Under the pieces are notes generated by a model, which saw nothing but the letters and a program-made list of their open reading frames with translations, was not told the DNA's origin and made no database searches. Positions 18,046-26,242 of a stretch of 64,000 bases of DNA are shown here, piece by piece. Position numbers and translations under genes: made by a program. The stretch's first letter is position 1. Each line of letters starts with the position of its first letter. This DNA comes from Actinospineispora spinosispora DSM 44797 (GTDB lineage Bacteria > Actinomycetota > Actinomycetes > Mycobacteriales > Pseudonocardiaceae), in NCBI RefSeq assembly GCF_000429025.1, contig NZ_AUBB01000021.1, positions 1 through 64,000 on the forward strand. The letters are read 5' to 3'.

Positions 18046-18879
18046 ATGGCAAGGCGGATGGCGGGTAAAGTCGCTCTGATTTCGGGTGCCGCGCGCGGAC
18101 AAGGGCGTCACCACGCGGTGCGGCTGGCCGAGGAAGGCGCCGACATCATCGCGTTCGATATCGCGGGTCCGGTTCGAGCGCAAGGTGCGCCGGCGGCGTC
18201 GCCCGCCGACCTGGCCGAAACTGTGCGTCTGGTCGAAATGCATGACCGCCGTATTCTTGCGACCCAGGCCGACGTGCGCGACTCGGATGCCGTGACCGAT
18301 TTGGTGAACCGTGGCGTGACCGAGTTCGGTGGCCTTGACATCGTCGTTGCGAATGCCGGAATCCAGGGTAATCCAGGACCCGTCGCGGAGCTGCATCCGG
18401 CGGACTGGCGGGCGGTGGTCGAGACAAATCTGAGTGGCGTCTTCCATACGGTGCAGCCCGCCATCCCGCACCTGGTCGCGCGCGGTGGTGGCTCGATCGT
18501 GATCATCAGCTCATCCATCGCTCTGCGAGCGGTGCCGAACCTGGCGCCCTACGGGACCGCGAAGGCCGGCCTCGCCGGGCTCATGCGGACCTTGGCGCTG
18601 GAGTTGGCGGAACACTCGATCCGGGTGAATTCGGTCAACCCGACCACGGTCGGTACGCCGATGTTGCTGAACCCGATCAACTTCGGGCTTTTTCGACCCG
18701 ATCTGGACGATCCGACCGAAGAAGACGTTCGGCCGGTCTACCGCTCTCTCAACGCATTGCCGGTGCCTTATCTGGATCCGGATGACATTAGTAATGCTGT
18801 GCTCTTTCTCGCCTCGGATGAGGGCCGCTACATCACAGGTGTCGCGCTCCCCGTCGATGCCGGATATGCGATCAAGTAA
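18046..18879 (+). CDS. Mycofactocin-coupled short-chain dehydrogenase (carveol dehydrogenase-like)
   Basis: 277 residues. The glycine-rich motif GAARGQGRHHAVRLAEEGAD with the RGQGR variant, and a long insertion with a TVRLVE element after strand 2, mark the mycofactocin-associated SDR family. These hold NAD(H) tightly and pass electrons to the peptide-derived cofactor mycofactocin. Catalytic residues are seen: NAG, a serine in IISSSIAL, and YGTAK. The ATG at 18046 lies 6 nt after GGAGG (the ATG at 18040 touches it). It probably oxidises a secondary alcohol. Mycofactocin biosynthesis genes are not in the window. Confidence 0.9.
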   Translation: MARRMAGKVALISGAARGQGRHHAVRLAEEGADIIAFDIAGPVRAQGAPAASPADLAETVRLVEMHDRRILATQADVRDSDAVTDLVNRGVTEFGGLDIVVANAGIQGNPGPVAELHPADWRAVVETNLSGVFHTVQPAIPHLVARGGGSIVIISSSIALRAVPNLAPYGTAKAGLAGLMRTLALELAEHSIRVNSVNPTTVGTPMLLNPINFGLFRPDLDDPTEEDVRPVYRSLNALPVPYLDPDDISNAVLFLASDEGRYITGVALPVDAGYAIK

Positions 18880-18922
18880 CTGCCTGCTCAGACAATAATC
18901 GACTCAGCGAGGGGAATTCGAA

Positions 18923-20047
18923 ATGAAGATCGCTACCGAAGTTCCGTGGCAGGACCGGCGCTTCAGCGTTCCGGTGGAACGGATTCGACGGTGTGAGCAG
19001 CTGGGATTTGATGCGGTGTTCACGGCCGAAGGAGTAGGCAATGACGGGTTGACGCCGTTGGGGTACCTGGCGGCGGTCACCGAGCGGATGAGCCTGGGTA
19101 CACACATCTCGACGGTGACCGCGCGTCCGCCGACGGTACTGGCCCAGGCCTTGATGACGATCGACGCGATGGCGGGTGGGGGACGGGTCATCGCCGGGCT
19201 CGGGAGCGGATTCCCGAGCTCGTGCGAGGGCTGGCACGGTCGACCTTGGGGGAAGCCGGTTCGACGGATGCGGGACTACGTCGACGTCCTGCGTCAGGTG
19301 TTTCGTACCGCGGGCGCTTATGACGCGGAGGGCGCATCGATCGAGACGACCGAACTGTTCGATGAGAGCACGCGGTCGCGGTTGGCCACCACGGTCCACT
19401 GTCAGAGCCCGGAGTACAGCATCCCGTACGCCGGTCGGGACGCGCTCGGTGTTCGCCCGTGGGTGAGTGCCTTGGATCGCGGGCCGGCTGATCCGCCAGT
19501 GGTGCTGGCCGCGGTCGGCCCGCACATGATCTCGCTGACGGCCGAGATCGCGGATGGGTGGTTCCCGTGGGGTTTCGCCCCCGGCATGATGCCCACCTAC
19601 GAGCCCTATCTCGCGGCTGGGTTTGCCCGCGCGGGAGCGGGCAAACGGCGAGAGGACTTCGATATCTGGGCGATCGTCGACGTGTTGGTCAGCGACGATG
19701 TCCGGGCCGGGATCGATATGTTCCGGCGGTACGTGGTGGAGTGGGCGCCGCAGATGCGGCAGCAGACGGAGGCCCTGGGGTTCGCCGGACTGTGCGACCG
19801 GCTCTCCGAACTGGTCGCGGCGGGGCGCTACGAGGAAGCGCTCGCCTCGGTGCCGGAGGACTACGTCGACCAGTCCTTTCTCATCGGTTCGCACGCGCGA
19901 ATAGCGAAGCGGCTCAAGCCGTGGTTGGAGTCGGGGGCGACCGGCCTGGTCTTCCGTTACGGTCCCCAGGTCCAGGTCGGGGCATTCGACCTGGTCGAGG
20001 ACCTCGATGTGTGGGAGACGATCGCCCGCGCCTCGCACGCCTCCTGA
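18923..20047 (+). CDS. LLM-class (luciferase-like) flavin/F420-dependent oxidoreductase
   Basis: 374 residues with a TIM-barrel luciferase-like fold: RRCEQLGFDAVFTAEGVGNDGL, TERMSLGTHISTVTAR and VIAGLGSGFPSSCEGWHG. The family uses F420 or FMN for hydride transfer or monooxygenation. The N-terminal MKIATEVPW and these motifs fit the mycobacterial F420-dependent group. GAGGGG lies 8 nt before the ATG. It follows the mycofactocin-coupled SDR by 43 nt and precedes the FAD/NAD(P) enzyme by 5 nt, so the three are one operon. The substrate is unknown. Confidence 0.88.
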   Translation: MKIATEVPWQDRRFSVPVERIRRCEQLGFDAVFTAEGVGNDGLTPLGYLAAVTERMSLGTHISTVTARPPTVLAQALMTIDAMAGGGRVIAGLGSGFPSSCEGWHGRPWGKPVRRMRDYVDVLRQVFRTAGAYDAEGASIETTELFDESTRSRLATTVHCQSPEYSIPYAGRDALGVRPWVSALDRGPADPPVVLAAVGPHMISLTAEIADGWFPWGFAPGMMPTYEPYLAAGFARAGAGKRREDFDIWAIVDVLVSDDVRAGIDMFRRYVVEWAPQMRQQTEALGFAGLCDRLSELVAAGRYEEALASVPEDYVDQSFLIGSHARIAKRLKPWLESGATGLVFRYGPQVQVGAFDLVEDLDVWETIARASHAS

Positions 20048-20052
20048 CCTGG

Positions 20053-21498
20053 ATGAGCGAAATGGCGGATGGTAGCTCGAGCGATCCGGGATCACTGACG
20101 GCGACGGTGGCGATCGTCGGAGGGGGAGCCAGCGGGACTCTCACCGCGTTGAACATACTGCGGGCCAGTCGTGACCCGAACCTGCGGATCGTGCTGTTCG
20201 ACGCCGACCCCGGTCGCCACCATCTCGGGGTCGCATACGGTACGACCGACGAGCGGCACCTGCTCAACCTCCGAGCTCTGATGATGAGCGCGTTCCCGGA
20301 CGAGCCTGACCATTTCGCGACCTGGGCGCGCCGCGCCGACCCAAGGTGGGGACCCACCGACTTCCTGCCCAGGATGATGTACGGCCGTTACCTGCGCGAT
20401 CTCGTGCGGGAGCTGGGTGGTGACAGGCTTCGCGTCGTCAGTGTCCGGGTCGAGGATGTGATCACCCTGGAGGGCGGGTTCGAGGTCGTCACCGACGGTC
20501 CGGGTGCCACAGCCTTCGTGCGACACGTGGTGCTGGCGCCCGGCGTCGCCGACCCGCCCCGGCTACGCACGGCCGAGGGAGAACCAGTTCCGGACGCCCG
20601 ATGGCACCAGCCGACTCCCTGGGACCTCGCCGCACTGGCCGGCGTAGCTGAAGACGCCGCGGTCGTGATCGTCGGCAGCGGGCTCACCGCCGTGGATGTG
20701 GCGCTCACGCTGCTGGAGGAGAGTCCTCGGCGTCGGGTGTGCATGGTGAGCCGAGGTGGCGAGCTGCCGAAGGCTCACCTCGACGAGATGCCGGGGGAAT
20801 GGGCGGTCCCCATCCCGTCCGGAGCGCTGACTGCTGACGGGCTCGCCACGCTCGTTCGCGGCCAGATCGCGCTGGCGAAGGAGCAAGGCGTCAACTGGCG
20901 CGCGGTGGTGGACGGCATTCGCCCCCACTCGCAGTCGATCTGGCGTCGGCTGGACGAGAGCCAGCGCCGCCGCTTTCTCGCTGAGTACGTCCGCACCTGG
21001 CTCAGGCACCGCAACCGGATGGCCCCGGCGGTTGCCGCGCGGATCGGGACATTCATCGCGGCCGGGCGTCTGACCGTCCACGATGGTGGCCTGCGGTCGG
21101 TGGCCGACCTGGGCGAGCGCTGTCGGGTGCGCCTCGCCGAGACCACGCTCGAAGCCGACACGGTTGTCAACTGCACCGGACCGATGACCGACATCACGAG
21201 GACCATCGATCCGCTACTGCGAAGCTTGCTCGACAGAGGCACCATCGGGCCCGACTCACTCGGTCTCGGCATGGCCTGTACCGAGCTCGGCGAAGTCATC
21301 GCTAGGGGCGGTCGGATCGTCCCGGGTATGTATGTCGTCGGTCCGCCATCCATCGGCACCGTCTGGGAAGCGATCTCCGTGCCGGAGATCCGAAACCAGA
21401 CCGCCCGGCTTGCCGAGCACCTCACCGGCCCGGTCTCGGGGCATCCACCGTCGGTGCCTGTCGGAGGGCGGGATATCTGGCCGGGCGCGGCTCGCTGA
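20053..21498 (+). CDS. FAD/NAD(P)-binding protein (HpxO/COG4529-like oxidoreductase)
   Basis: 481 residues from the ATG at 20053, just after the LLM stop. There are two Rossmann motifs: VAIVGGGASGTLTALNIL for FAD near residue 18, and AVVIVGSGLTAVDVALTLLEE for NAD(P) near 200. Between them lies FGVAYGT-like sequence (HLGVAYGTTDERHLLNLRA), typical of the FAD-NAD(P)-binding family that includes amine- and Baeyer-Villiger-like monooxygenases. The C-terminal FAD contact is VVGPPSIGTVWE. It is co-directional with the LLM and SDR genes. N-hydroxylation or another oxygenation is possible, but the substrate cannot be read. Confidence 0.85.
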   Translation: MSEMADGSSSDPGSLTATVAIVGGGASGTLTALNILRASRDPNLRIVLFDADPGRHHLGVAYGTTDERHLLNLRALMMSAFPDEPDHFATWARRADPRWGPTDFLPRMMYGRYLRDLVRELGGDRLRVVSVRVEDVITLEGGFEVVTDGPGATAFVRHVVLAPGVADPPRLRTAEGEPVPDARWHQPTPWDLAALAGVAEDAAVVIVGSGLTAVDVALTLLEESPRRRVCMVSRGGELPKAHLDEMPGEWAVPIPSGALTADGLATLVRGQIALAKEQGVNWRAVVDGIRPHSQSIWRRLDESQRRRFLAEYVRTWLRHRNRMAPAVAARIGTFIAAGRLTVHDGGLRSVADLGERCRVRLAETTLEADTVVNCTGPMTDITRTIDPLLRSLLDRGTIGPDSLGLGMACTELGEVIARGGRIVPGMYVVGPPSIGTVWEAISVPEIRNQTARLAEHLTGPVSGHPPSVPVGGRDIWPGAAR

Positions 21499-21544
21499 GA
21501 CGCCGGCCGCCGTGGACCGAGCGGGACCGTTCGGCGGACGATGC

Positions 21545-22921
21545 TCAGCGCACCGGCGGCATGCTGAGAACCTCGTTCAACGCTTCGGTGGAGGACGGAT
21601 GGGTGTAGATCGCGTCGCGCAGCTCGCTCGCCGGCACGTCGTGGCGCATGGCGAAGGCGACGAGGTTGATCACCTCTTGAGCGTCGACACTGAGCAGGGC
21701 GGCGCCGACGAGGCGGTCGGTCTCGCGGTCGATCAGGAACTTCATCAGTCCCCGGGTCTCGCCGACGATCTTGGGGCGCGGCATCGCGGCGATGTCGGCA
21801 ATGGGTTTCTCCAGCACCTTGATCGACAGACCCTGCTCGTGGGCCTCTCGTTCGGTGAGGCCGACGCGCGCGAGTGGGGGGCTCATGAACACGGTGAAAG
21901 GAACGTGCGTGCGGTCCTTGGTGGAACGGGCCCCGGAGCCGAGAAGCTGGTCGGCGACGACGCGGTTGTCGTCCAGCGAGATGTAGGTGAACTGTGGGCC
22001 GCCGTTGACGTCGCCGACCGCGAAGATGTGCGGCTGGCTGGTACGCAGGTGTTCGTCCACCTCGACCGCGCCGAACGATGTGGTGCGCACTCCGGCCCGG
22101 TCCAGGCCGAGGCCTTCGGTCGCGGCTTTGCGGCCGGTCGCGGCCAGTACCTTGTCGGCGGCCAGCGTGTGAGTGCGGCCGTCGCGCTGGTAGGTGATCT
22201 CCACGCCGTTGTCGATATCGCGTACCAGCGTCACGTGGGCGTCGGTCACGAACTCGACGCCGGCGCCTCGGAGGATCTCCGTGGCCGCGGCCGCGATGTC
22301 CTCGTCCTCGCGCGGCATGATCCGCTCGGCGGCGTCGAGCACGGTGACCGCACTGCCGAACTGCGCGTACATCGATGCGAACTCCACACCTACGTAGCCG
22401 CCACCGAGGATCGTCAAGCGCTTCGGTAGGTGATCGATAGCGATGAGGTCGGTGCTGGTGAGCAGGTGCTCACTGTCCGCGAGACCGGGGATGGGCGGAA
22501 CTGTCGGAGCGGCGCCAGTGTTGATCACGATGGTCTCGGCGTGCACCGTCAGGACGTCCTCGCCCCGGGTGACCTGGACCGTCTTGGGATCCAGGAACGC
22601 CGCCCTGCCGGTGATCACCGTGACCGAGTCGATCGTGTCGAGCATGGCGAAGTTCGCAGTGCGCAGTCTGGTGGTGAGCACGCGCGTCGCCTCGATGGCG
22701 GTGCGGTGACGTTCCCCGGGTTTTCCGGTCCCCGGGTGCTCGGCGTGGTGGACGAGTGACTTCGTCGGGACACAGCCGATGTTGATGCAGGTGCCGCCGT
22801 ACATCTCGGCGGATTGCTCGACCATGGCCACACGCTTACCGAGTCGCCCCATCGTGGCGGCCAACGATTTGCCGCCTTTGCCGAATCCGATGACCAGGAG
22901 GTCGACATCTATTGCGTCCAT
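21545..22921 (-). CDS. rclA: RclA-like flavoprotein disulfide reductase (putative hypothiocyanite/Cu(II) reductase)
   Basis: 458 residues. The FAD motif is VIGFGKGGKSLA; the redox pair C45/C50 lies in YGGTCINIGC, matching C43/C48 of E. coli RclA; the NAD(P) site is LGGGYVGVEFAS; the dimer-interface His-Glu pair is in THPSSTEALNE. The IGFGK opening and the FTYISLDD and VFMSPPLARVGLTE stretches follow RclA rather than lipoamide dehydrogenase or MerA, which differ there. RclA of E. coli is a reactive-chlorine defence enzyme reported to reduce hypothiocyanous acid and Cu(II). The 30-bp element at 22970-22999 lies 48 nt upstream and recurs before the Dps/hydratase operon. Mercuric reductase is rejected because the N-terminal HMA and C-terminal Cys pair are missing. 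Confidence 0.85.
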   Translation of the reverse strand: MDAIDVDLLVIGFGKGGKSLAATMGRLGKRVAMVEQSAEMYGGTCINIGCVPTKSLVHHAEHPGTGKPGERHRTAIEATRVLTTRLRTANFAMLDTIDSVTVITGRAAFLDPKTVQVTRGEDVLTVHAETIVINTGAAPTVPPIPGLADSEHLLTSTDLIAIDHLPKRLTILGGGYVGVEFASMYAQFGSAVTVLDAAERIMPREDEDIAAAATEILRGAGVEFVTDAHVTLVRDIDNGVEITYQRDGRTHTLAADKVLAATGRKAATEGLGLDRAGVRTTSFGAVEVDEHLRTSQPHIFAVGDVNGGPQFTYISLDDNRVVADQLLGSGARSTKDRTHVPFTVFMSPPLARVGLTEREAHEQGLSIKVLEKPIADIAAMPRPKIVGETRGLMKFLIDRETDRLVGAALLSVDAQEVINLVAFAMRHDVPASELRDAIYTHPSSTEALNEVLSMPPVR

Positions 22922-22969
22922 GCAACCAGCATGCTTCGGTCGCCGATCCACGACTACGTATGAAGAACT

Positions 22970-22999
22970 CATTTTTCGTCGCGATCGGATCATGGAAGG
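22970..22999 (-). promoter_or_regulatory. Shared 30-bp element, copy A, before rclA
   Basis: Read towards rclA, this element matches 25003-25032 at 26 of 30 positions without gaps; the core TCCATGA, CCGATC and CGACGAAA blocks are identical. The gap to the rclA ATG is 48 nt, exactly as for copy B. It is the likely binding site of the AraC/RclR regulator encoded at 24051-25010. Confidence 0.7.
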
Positions 23000-23066
23000 T
23001 CTCGTGATCGTCGGGCTGTGCGATGCACACCGCGTCGCTACGTGGCGGCGTCCAGGTGTGTAGATC

Positions 23067-23738
23067 TCAGGCGGTCTCAGGCGCTAGCGCGGTGGACAGC
23101 AGACTGCCCGCGAGCTTGATCGACGCCAGGAACTGAGCGCGTCCGCCGGTCCTGTTCTTGATGTCCTCGACCTGGATGACGCCGACCACGATTCCCCAGA
23201 CCACGTCGGCCAGGGGCCCGACCGGGACGTTGCGGATCAGGCCCTTGTCCATCGCCTCGCGCAGGATCGCGCGCGCCAGTCTGAAGTCGGCCCGTCCTTG
23301 CAGGTCCAGTGCCTCGAGGGCGGTACCGTCGAGCGACTCGATGAGCCGAGTTTGGTGAAGCAGATGGGTGAGCCGAAAGCGCTCGGGATCGTCCTGATAC
23401 GACGACAACAATGCGTCGATTAATTCTTCGATTAATTCTTCGGTATTTCCGTAGGCGTTCTCCGACAGACGTTCCAGCAGAACTTCGAGATGCTCTCCGA
23501 TCTGTACGAATATCGGAAGCATCAGATGAAGGAGGATTTCGTCTTTCGTGCGGAAGTAGCCGTAGAGCGTCGGTTTCGTGATCTCCGCCCGCAGTGCGAC
23601 CTCCTCCATTGTGGTGGCGATGAAACCTCGCGCTGCGAAAGAGTCCCGAGCGGCGGCCAAGATGCTTTCCCGACGGGCGTTACGCTCACGCTCACGCCTA
23701 CGGCGGGCCACTGCGGATATCTCGCCGGCGCGAGTCAT
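23067..23738 (-). CDS. TetR-family transcriptional regulator (copy 1)
   Basis: 223 residues from the ATG at 23738 with AGGAG 6 nt upstream. The N-terminal HTH is standard: ILAAARDSFAARGFIATTMEEVA, then ITKPTLYGYFRTKDEIL in separate helices. The C-terminal ligand domain has a tail VWGIVVGVIQVEDIKNRTGGR shared with the TetR at 35230, so the two are paralogues. It lies between rclA and rclR on the same strand. Ligand and target are unknown; a local operator in the 300 bp upstream is likely. Confidence 0.92.
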   Translation of the reverse strand: MTRAGEISAVARRRRERERNARRESILAAARDSFAARGFIATTMEEVALRAEITKPTLYGYFRTKDEILLHLMLPIFVQIGEHLEVLLERLSENAYGNTEELIEELIDALLSSYQDDPERFRLTHLLHQTRLIESLDGTALEALDLQGRADFRLARAILREAMDKGLIRNVPVGPLADVVWGIVVGVIQVEDIKNRTGGRAQFLASIKLAGSLLSTALAPETA

Positions 23739-24050
23739 CGAATCTCCTTGAAATTGGGGAGGATCTCCCTCACGCCGCGGCGGTACCGCCCTGGAACAGA
23801 GCCGTCGGGTCGGGTGCGGCCGAGGCGCTCGATCACCACGGCGTCGACGTCGTTGAGCTGGTGAACGCATTTCTTGTGCTGATGGGGCACGTTCACCTCG
23901 TAATGCGCGGCGCCGATGCGGGCAAAAGCGAGAATAGCACCTGGCACATCTATTGATCGATTCGCTCAGCGACGATCGCGCAGCCGGGCCGGCGTCCGTG
24001 GCACGCAATGTCGGCTGTCCTTGTCCCGGAGGGGCGTCCTCTGCTCGACG
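23739..24050. other. Intergenic region upstream of the TetR gene
   Basis: About 310 bp between the TetR start and the rclR stop, both on the minus strand. It should hold the TetR promoter and operator. I saw no perfect palindrome longer than 10 bp and no open frame with recognisable homology. Confidence 0.35.
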
Positions 24051-25010
24051 TCAGCGCGGCGCCGCGTGCTCGTCCGCGCTGCTCCAACGGTGCTCGCCCG
24101 CCGCGTCCTCGCGTCGTCCAGCAGCGGCGTCTCGCCGGAAGCGCGCGGGTGAGGTCCCCAGCGTGGCGCGGAAGGCTTGCGCGAACGCCGACTCCGATCG
24201 ATAGCCGACCTCGTCGGCCACCCGGGCGATCGAGTGGTCGGAATGCGTCAGCAGGTCGGCGGCCCTCATCATCCGAATCGAGGTGAGCAGTCTGGCCGCG
24301 GTGGTCCCGGTGCTTGCCGTGAAGCGCCGGATGAAGGTGGCGCGTGACATCGCGGCCGTGGCCGCCATGCGGTCGAGGGTCCATTGTTCGTCGGGACGGT
24401 CGATGACGTCAGCGATCACGCGACCGATCACCTCGTCGGCCATGGCGGTCCACAGGGCCGTAGCACCGAGCCGTTGGTCCGGGCGGCTGCGTAGTGCCAT
24501 GACGAGCAGCGCGTCGCACAACGCGGCGACGATGGCGCCCGTGCCCGGTCCATCCATGCAGGCCTCGCCGCGAAGCACGTCCGCCAGGGTGAGCGCCGGG
24601 GTATCCAGCGTGGCGTGAACCATGGGCGGCAGCAGCCGGAACAGTAGCTCGCCCGCGGCCGAATCAAAGTGGTAGTGGCCGCAGAAAAGATCGAGCTCGG
24701 GCTTGGCGTCGGCCGAGCGGCGGATCGGGAAGCTTCCTCCGGCCTCCTCGATGATGCGGTGACGCGGTCCCGAACTCGCCATCACGCGGTGCGCGGCGCC
24801 TTGCGGGAGCAGGAGGAGCTGGCCTGGGCCGAGTGCGACGGTGGAGGCACCCGAAGCCACGGTGCACCAGCCGTCGAGTACCAGGTGAAACGGCACCACG
24901 CCCGGTCCGGCACGCGGATTGTCGAGGGTGAACTGGCCGGCCAGCAGACAGCGTACGTCCACGTCACTGCCCAGCCGGGCCATCCGAACGAGCCTGCTCA
25001 CCCCGTCCAT
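24051..25010 (-). CDS. rclR: AraC-family regulator with cupin_6 sensor domain, RclR-like
   Basis: 319 residues from the ATG at 25010. The N-terminal cupin_6 domain starts MDGVSRLVRMAR like E. coli RclR (MDALSRLLML). Its C21 sits at the same position as the redox cysteine C21 of RclR, and C110 in LFCGHYHF aligns with C89 (VCG). The C-terminus has two AraC helix-turn-helix motifs (MSRATFIRRFTASTGTTAARLL; IARVADEVGYRSESAFAQAFRATLG). RclR of E. coli activates rclA on oxidation by HOCl or HOSCN. It is divergent from the Dps/hydratase operon with only 70 nt between them; the shared element overlaps its own start codon, suggesting autoregulation. Confidence 0.85.
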   Translation of the reverse strand: MDGVSRLVRMARLGSDVDVRCLLAGQFTLDNPRAGPGVVPFHLVLDGWCTVASGASTVALGPGQLLLLPQGAAHRVMASSGPRHRIIEEAGGSFPIRRSADAKPELDLFCGHYHFDSAAGELLFRLLPPMVHATLDTPALTLADVLRGEACMDGPGTGAIVAALCDALLVMALRSRPDQRLGATALWTAMADEVIGRVIADVIDRPDEQWTLDRMAATAAMSRATFIRRFTASTGTTAARLLTSIRMMRAADLLTHSDHSIARVADEVGYRSESAFAQAFRATLGTSPARFRRDAAAGRREDAAGEHRWSSADEHAAPR

Positions 25011-25032
25011 GAACCGATCCCGACGAAAGATG
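25003..25032 (+). promoter_or_regulatory. Shared 30-bp element, copy B, before the Dps/hydratase operon
   Basis: This copy matches the element at 22970-22999 at 26 of 30 positions in the same orientation relative to the downstream gene, and ends exactly 48 nt before the ATG at 25081. It overlaps the first codons of rclR. The match is not explained by coding similarity, because the rclA-side copy is non-coding. It is the likely RclR operator of both promoters. Confidence 0.7.
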
Positions 25033-25080
25033 ATCCGATCACCCGTTGTCCTCCCCATTGAGTCAGTGAACGCTTCAGGT

Positions 25081-25566
25081 ATGACGGGCAGGACTGACGG
25101 ACACGTGCGTTCCGGCGAGTTCACGGCCACGGAGCAGGCGGCGAGTCTGCAACGGGTGCTGGTGAATCTGGTCGCCCTGCGGCTACAGGGTAAGCAAGCG
25201 CAATGGACGACCGTGGCCTCGGGCGGTGGCGCGCTCGGGGGACACCTGGATGAGCTGGTCGACGATCTGGGGAAATCCGGCGACCGGGTTGCCGAACGGA
25301 TCCGTGAGCTCGGTGCGGTCCCCGACGGCAGGGCCCCGACAGTGGTCGCGGGCGCAGGTCTGGATCCCTTCCCCCTTGGCGAGCACACCGGTCCGGTGGC
25401 GGCGCGCCTCGTGGCTGATCGGCTGCGGACCGTGGCGGGTGTCGTGCGCGCCGCGCGGGACGACGTCGACGCGGACGATCCGGCGACCGCGGACCTGTTG
25501 CGTCAGATCGTCGAATCCATCGACAGGCACGCCTCGCTGGTCGGTGCCGAAGCAGAGCAGGTCTGA
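25081..25566 (+). CDS. Dps-like ferritin-superfamily protein with degenerate ferroxidase site
   Basis: 161 residues with a Dps four-helix pattern: LQRVLVNLVALRLQGKQAQW, LDELVDDLGKSGDRVAERI and DDPATADLLRQIVESIDRHASL. Against E. coli Dps, H51 is replaced by Q41 and H63 by G53, while D67, D78 and E82 align with D57, D68 and E72. A normal ferroxidase reaction is therefore doubtful; DNA binding, chaperone or another scavenging role is possible. It is the first gene of an operon with the split hydratase, 33 nt before the next gene, and diverges from rclR. Confidence 0.78.
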   Translation: MTGRTDGHVRSGEFTATEQAASLQRVLVNLVALRLQGKQAQWTTVASGGGALGGHLDELVDDLGKSGDRVAERIRELGAVPDGRAPTVVAGAGLDPFPLGEHTGPVAARLVADRLRTVAGVVRAARDDVDADDPATADLLRQIVESIDRHASLVGAEAEQV

Positions 25567-25599
25567 TGTCCGGAAGCCCGTGCGAGTCCAGGAGAGTGG

Positions 25600-25932
25600 A
25601 TGACTGAGAAGAGCAACCTGGTGGTGCGGCCGCCGCACGACCTGGGTGGGCTGCCCGGAGAGCCGTTGGCCCGGACAGAACACGAGATGACACCGTTCGA
25701 GAAGAACTGTCATGCGCTTCTCAACGTGCTTGCCGTGCACAGACTGGTGAACACCGAGGAGAAGCGGCGGGGAGTCGAGGACCTCGGGTCGGAGATGATC
25801 TCCACGTTGACCTACTACGAGCGGTGGGCGGTCTCGGCGGCGAAGGTCCTCGTGGAGAAGAAGATCCTCACGAACGAGGAACTGGGCAACCGGATGGCCG
25901 AGGTCCGCGCGCGGTTGCTGGCGAACTCGTGA
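25600..25932 (+). CDS. Thiocyanate hydrolase/nitrile hydratase beta subunit, N-terminal half (ScnB/ToyK-type)
   Basis: 110 residues equal to the helical N-terminal half of a nitrile hydratase beta subunit: PPHDLGGLPG, FEKNCHALLNVLA and TYYERWAVSAAKVLVEKKILT. In standard nitrile hydratases this half is fused to the SH3-like half. Here it ends at TGATG, overlapping the next gene, as in the three-subunit thiocyanate hydrolase of Thiobacillus (order scnB-scnA-scnC) and in toyocamycin nitrile hydratase. Its stop overlaps the next start, implying coupled translation and equal dosage. A hydratase activator (P14K-like) function is less likely given the complete set. Confidence 0.8.
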   Translation: MTEKSNLVVRPPHDLGGLPGEPLARTEHEMTPFEKNCHALLNVLAVHRLVNTEEKRRGVEDLGSEMISTLTYYERWAVSAAKVLVEKKILTNEELGNRMAEVRARLLANS

Positions 25933-26240
25933 TGGCGACTCGATTCCGTGAGGGCGACGAGGTACGAATCTCCGATCGGTACGCGCCGGGTCACGTGAGG
26001 ACTCCCGTCTACGTGCGCGGCATGCTCGGCGTGATCGAACGTGTGCTGCCTCGTTTTCTCAACCCCGAGCTCGAGGCGTACGGGGTCAACGAGGGAACCG
26101 AGACGCAGCTCTACCGGGTACGGCTGAGCCAGAACTCGCTGTGGCCCGATTACGACGGCGAGGCATCCGACGTGCTCGAACTGGAGATCTACGAGCACTG
26201 GCTGGAGCCGGTCGCGCCTGCATCGAACGGTAGGGAATGA
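25932..26240 (+). CDS. Thiocyanate hydrolase/nitrile hydratase beta subunit, C-terminal half (ScnA-type)
   Basis: 102 residues forming the SH3-like half of the beta subunit: FREGDEVRISDRYAPGHVRTP, YVRGMLGVIERV, then YRVRLSQNSLWPDYDG and LEIYEHWLEP. The LWPDY and VYVRG segments are hallmarks of the hydratase beta C-terminus. The start overlaps the preceding stop (TGATG), and the gene is followed 2 nt later by the alpha-type subunit. Together with the 25600 product it reconstitutes a beta subunit of about 212 residues, the normal size. Confidence 0.82.
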   Translation: MATRFREGDEVRISDRYAPGHVRTPVYVRGMLGVIERVLPRFLNPELEAYGVNEGTETQLYRVRLSQNSLWPDYDGEASDVLELEIYEHWLEPVAPASNGRE

Positions 26241-26242
26241 CG

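Noticed and set aside
21545-22921. Mercuric reductase or lipoamide dehydrogenase annotation
   Set aside because: There is no heavy-metal-associated N-terminal domain or C-terminal Cys pair, and no lipoyl-complex gene nearby. The sequence and AraC partner fit RclA better.
22970-23063. Remnant of a second AraC gene suggested by the frame at the rclA-side element
   Set aside because: Similarity to the rclR coding region stops after the start codon, so only the 30-bp element is shared. An operator is the simpler reading.
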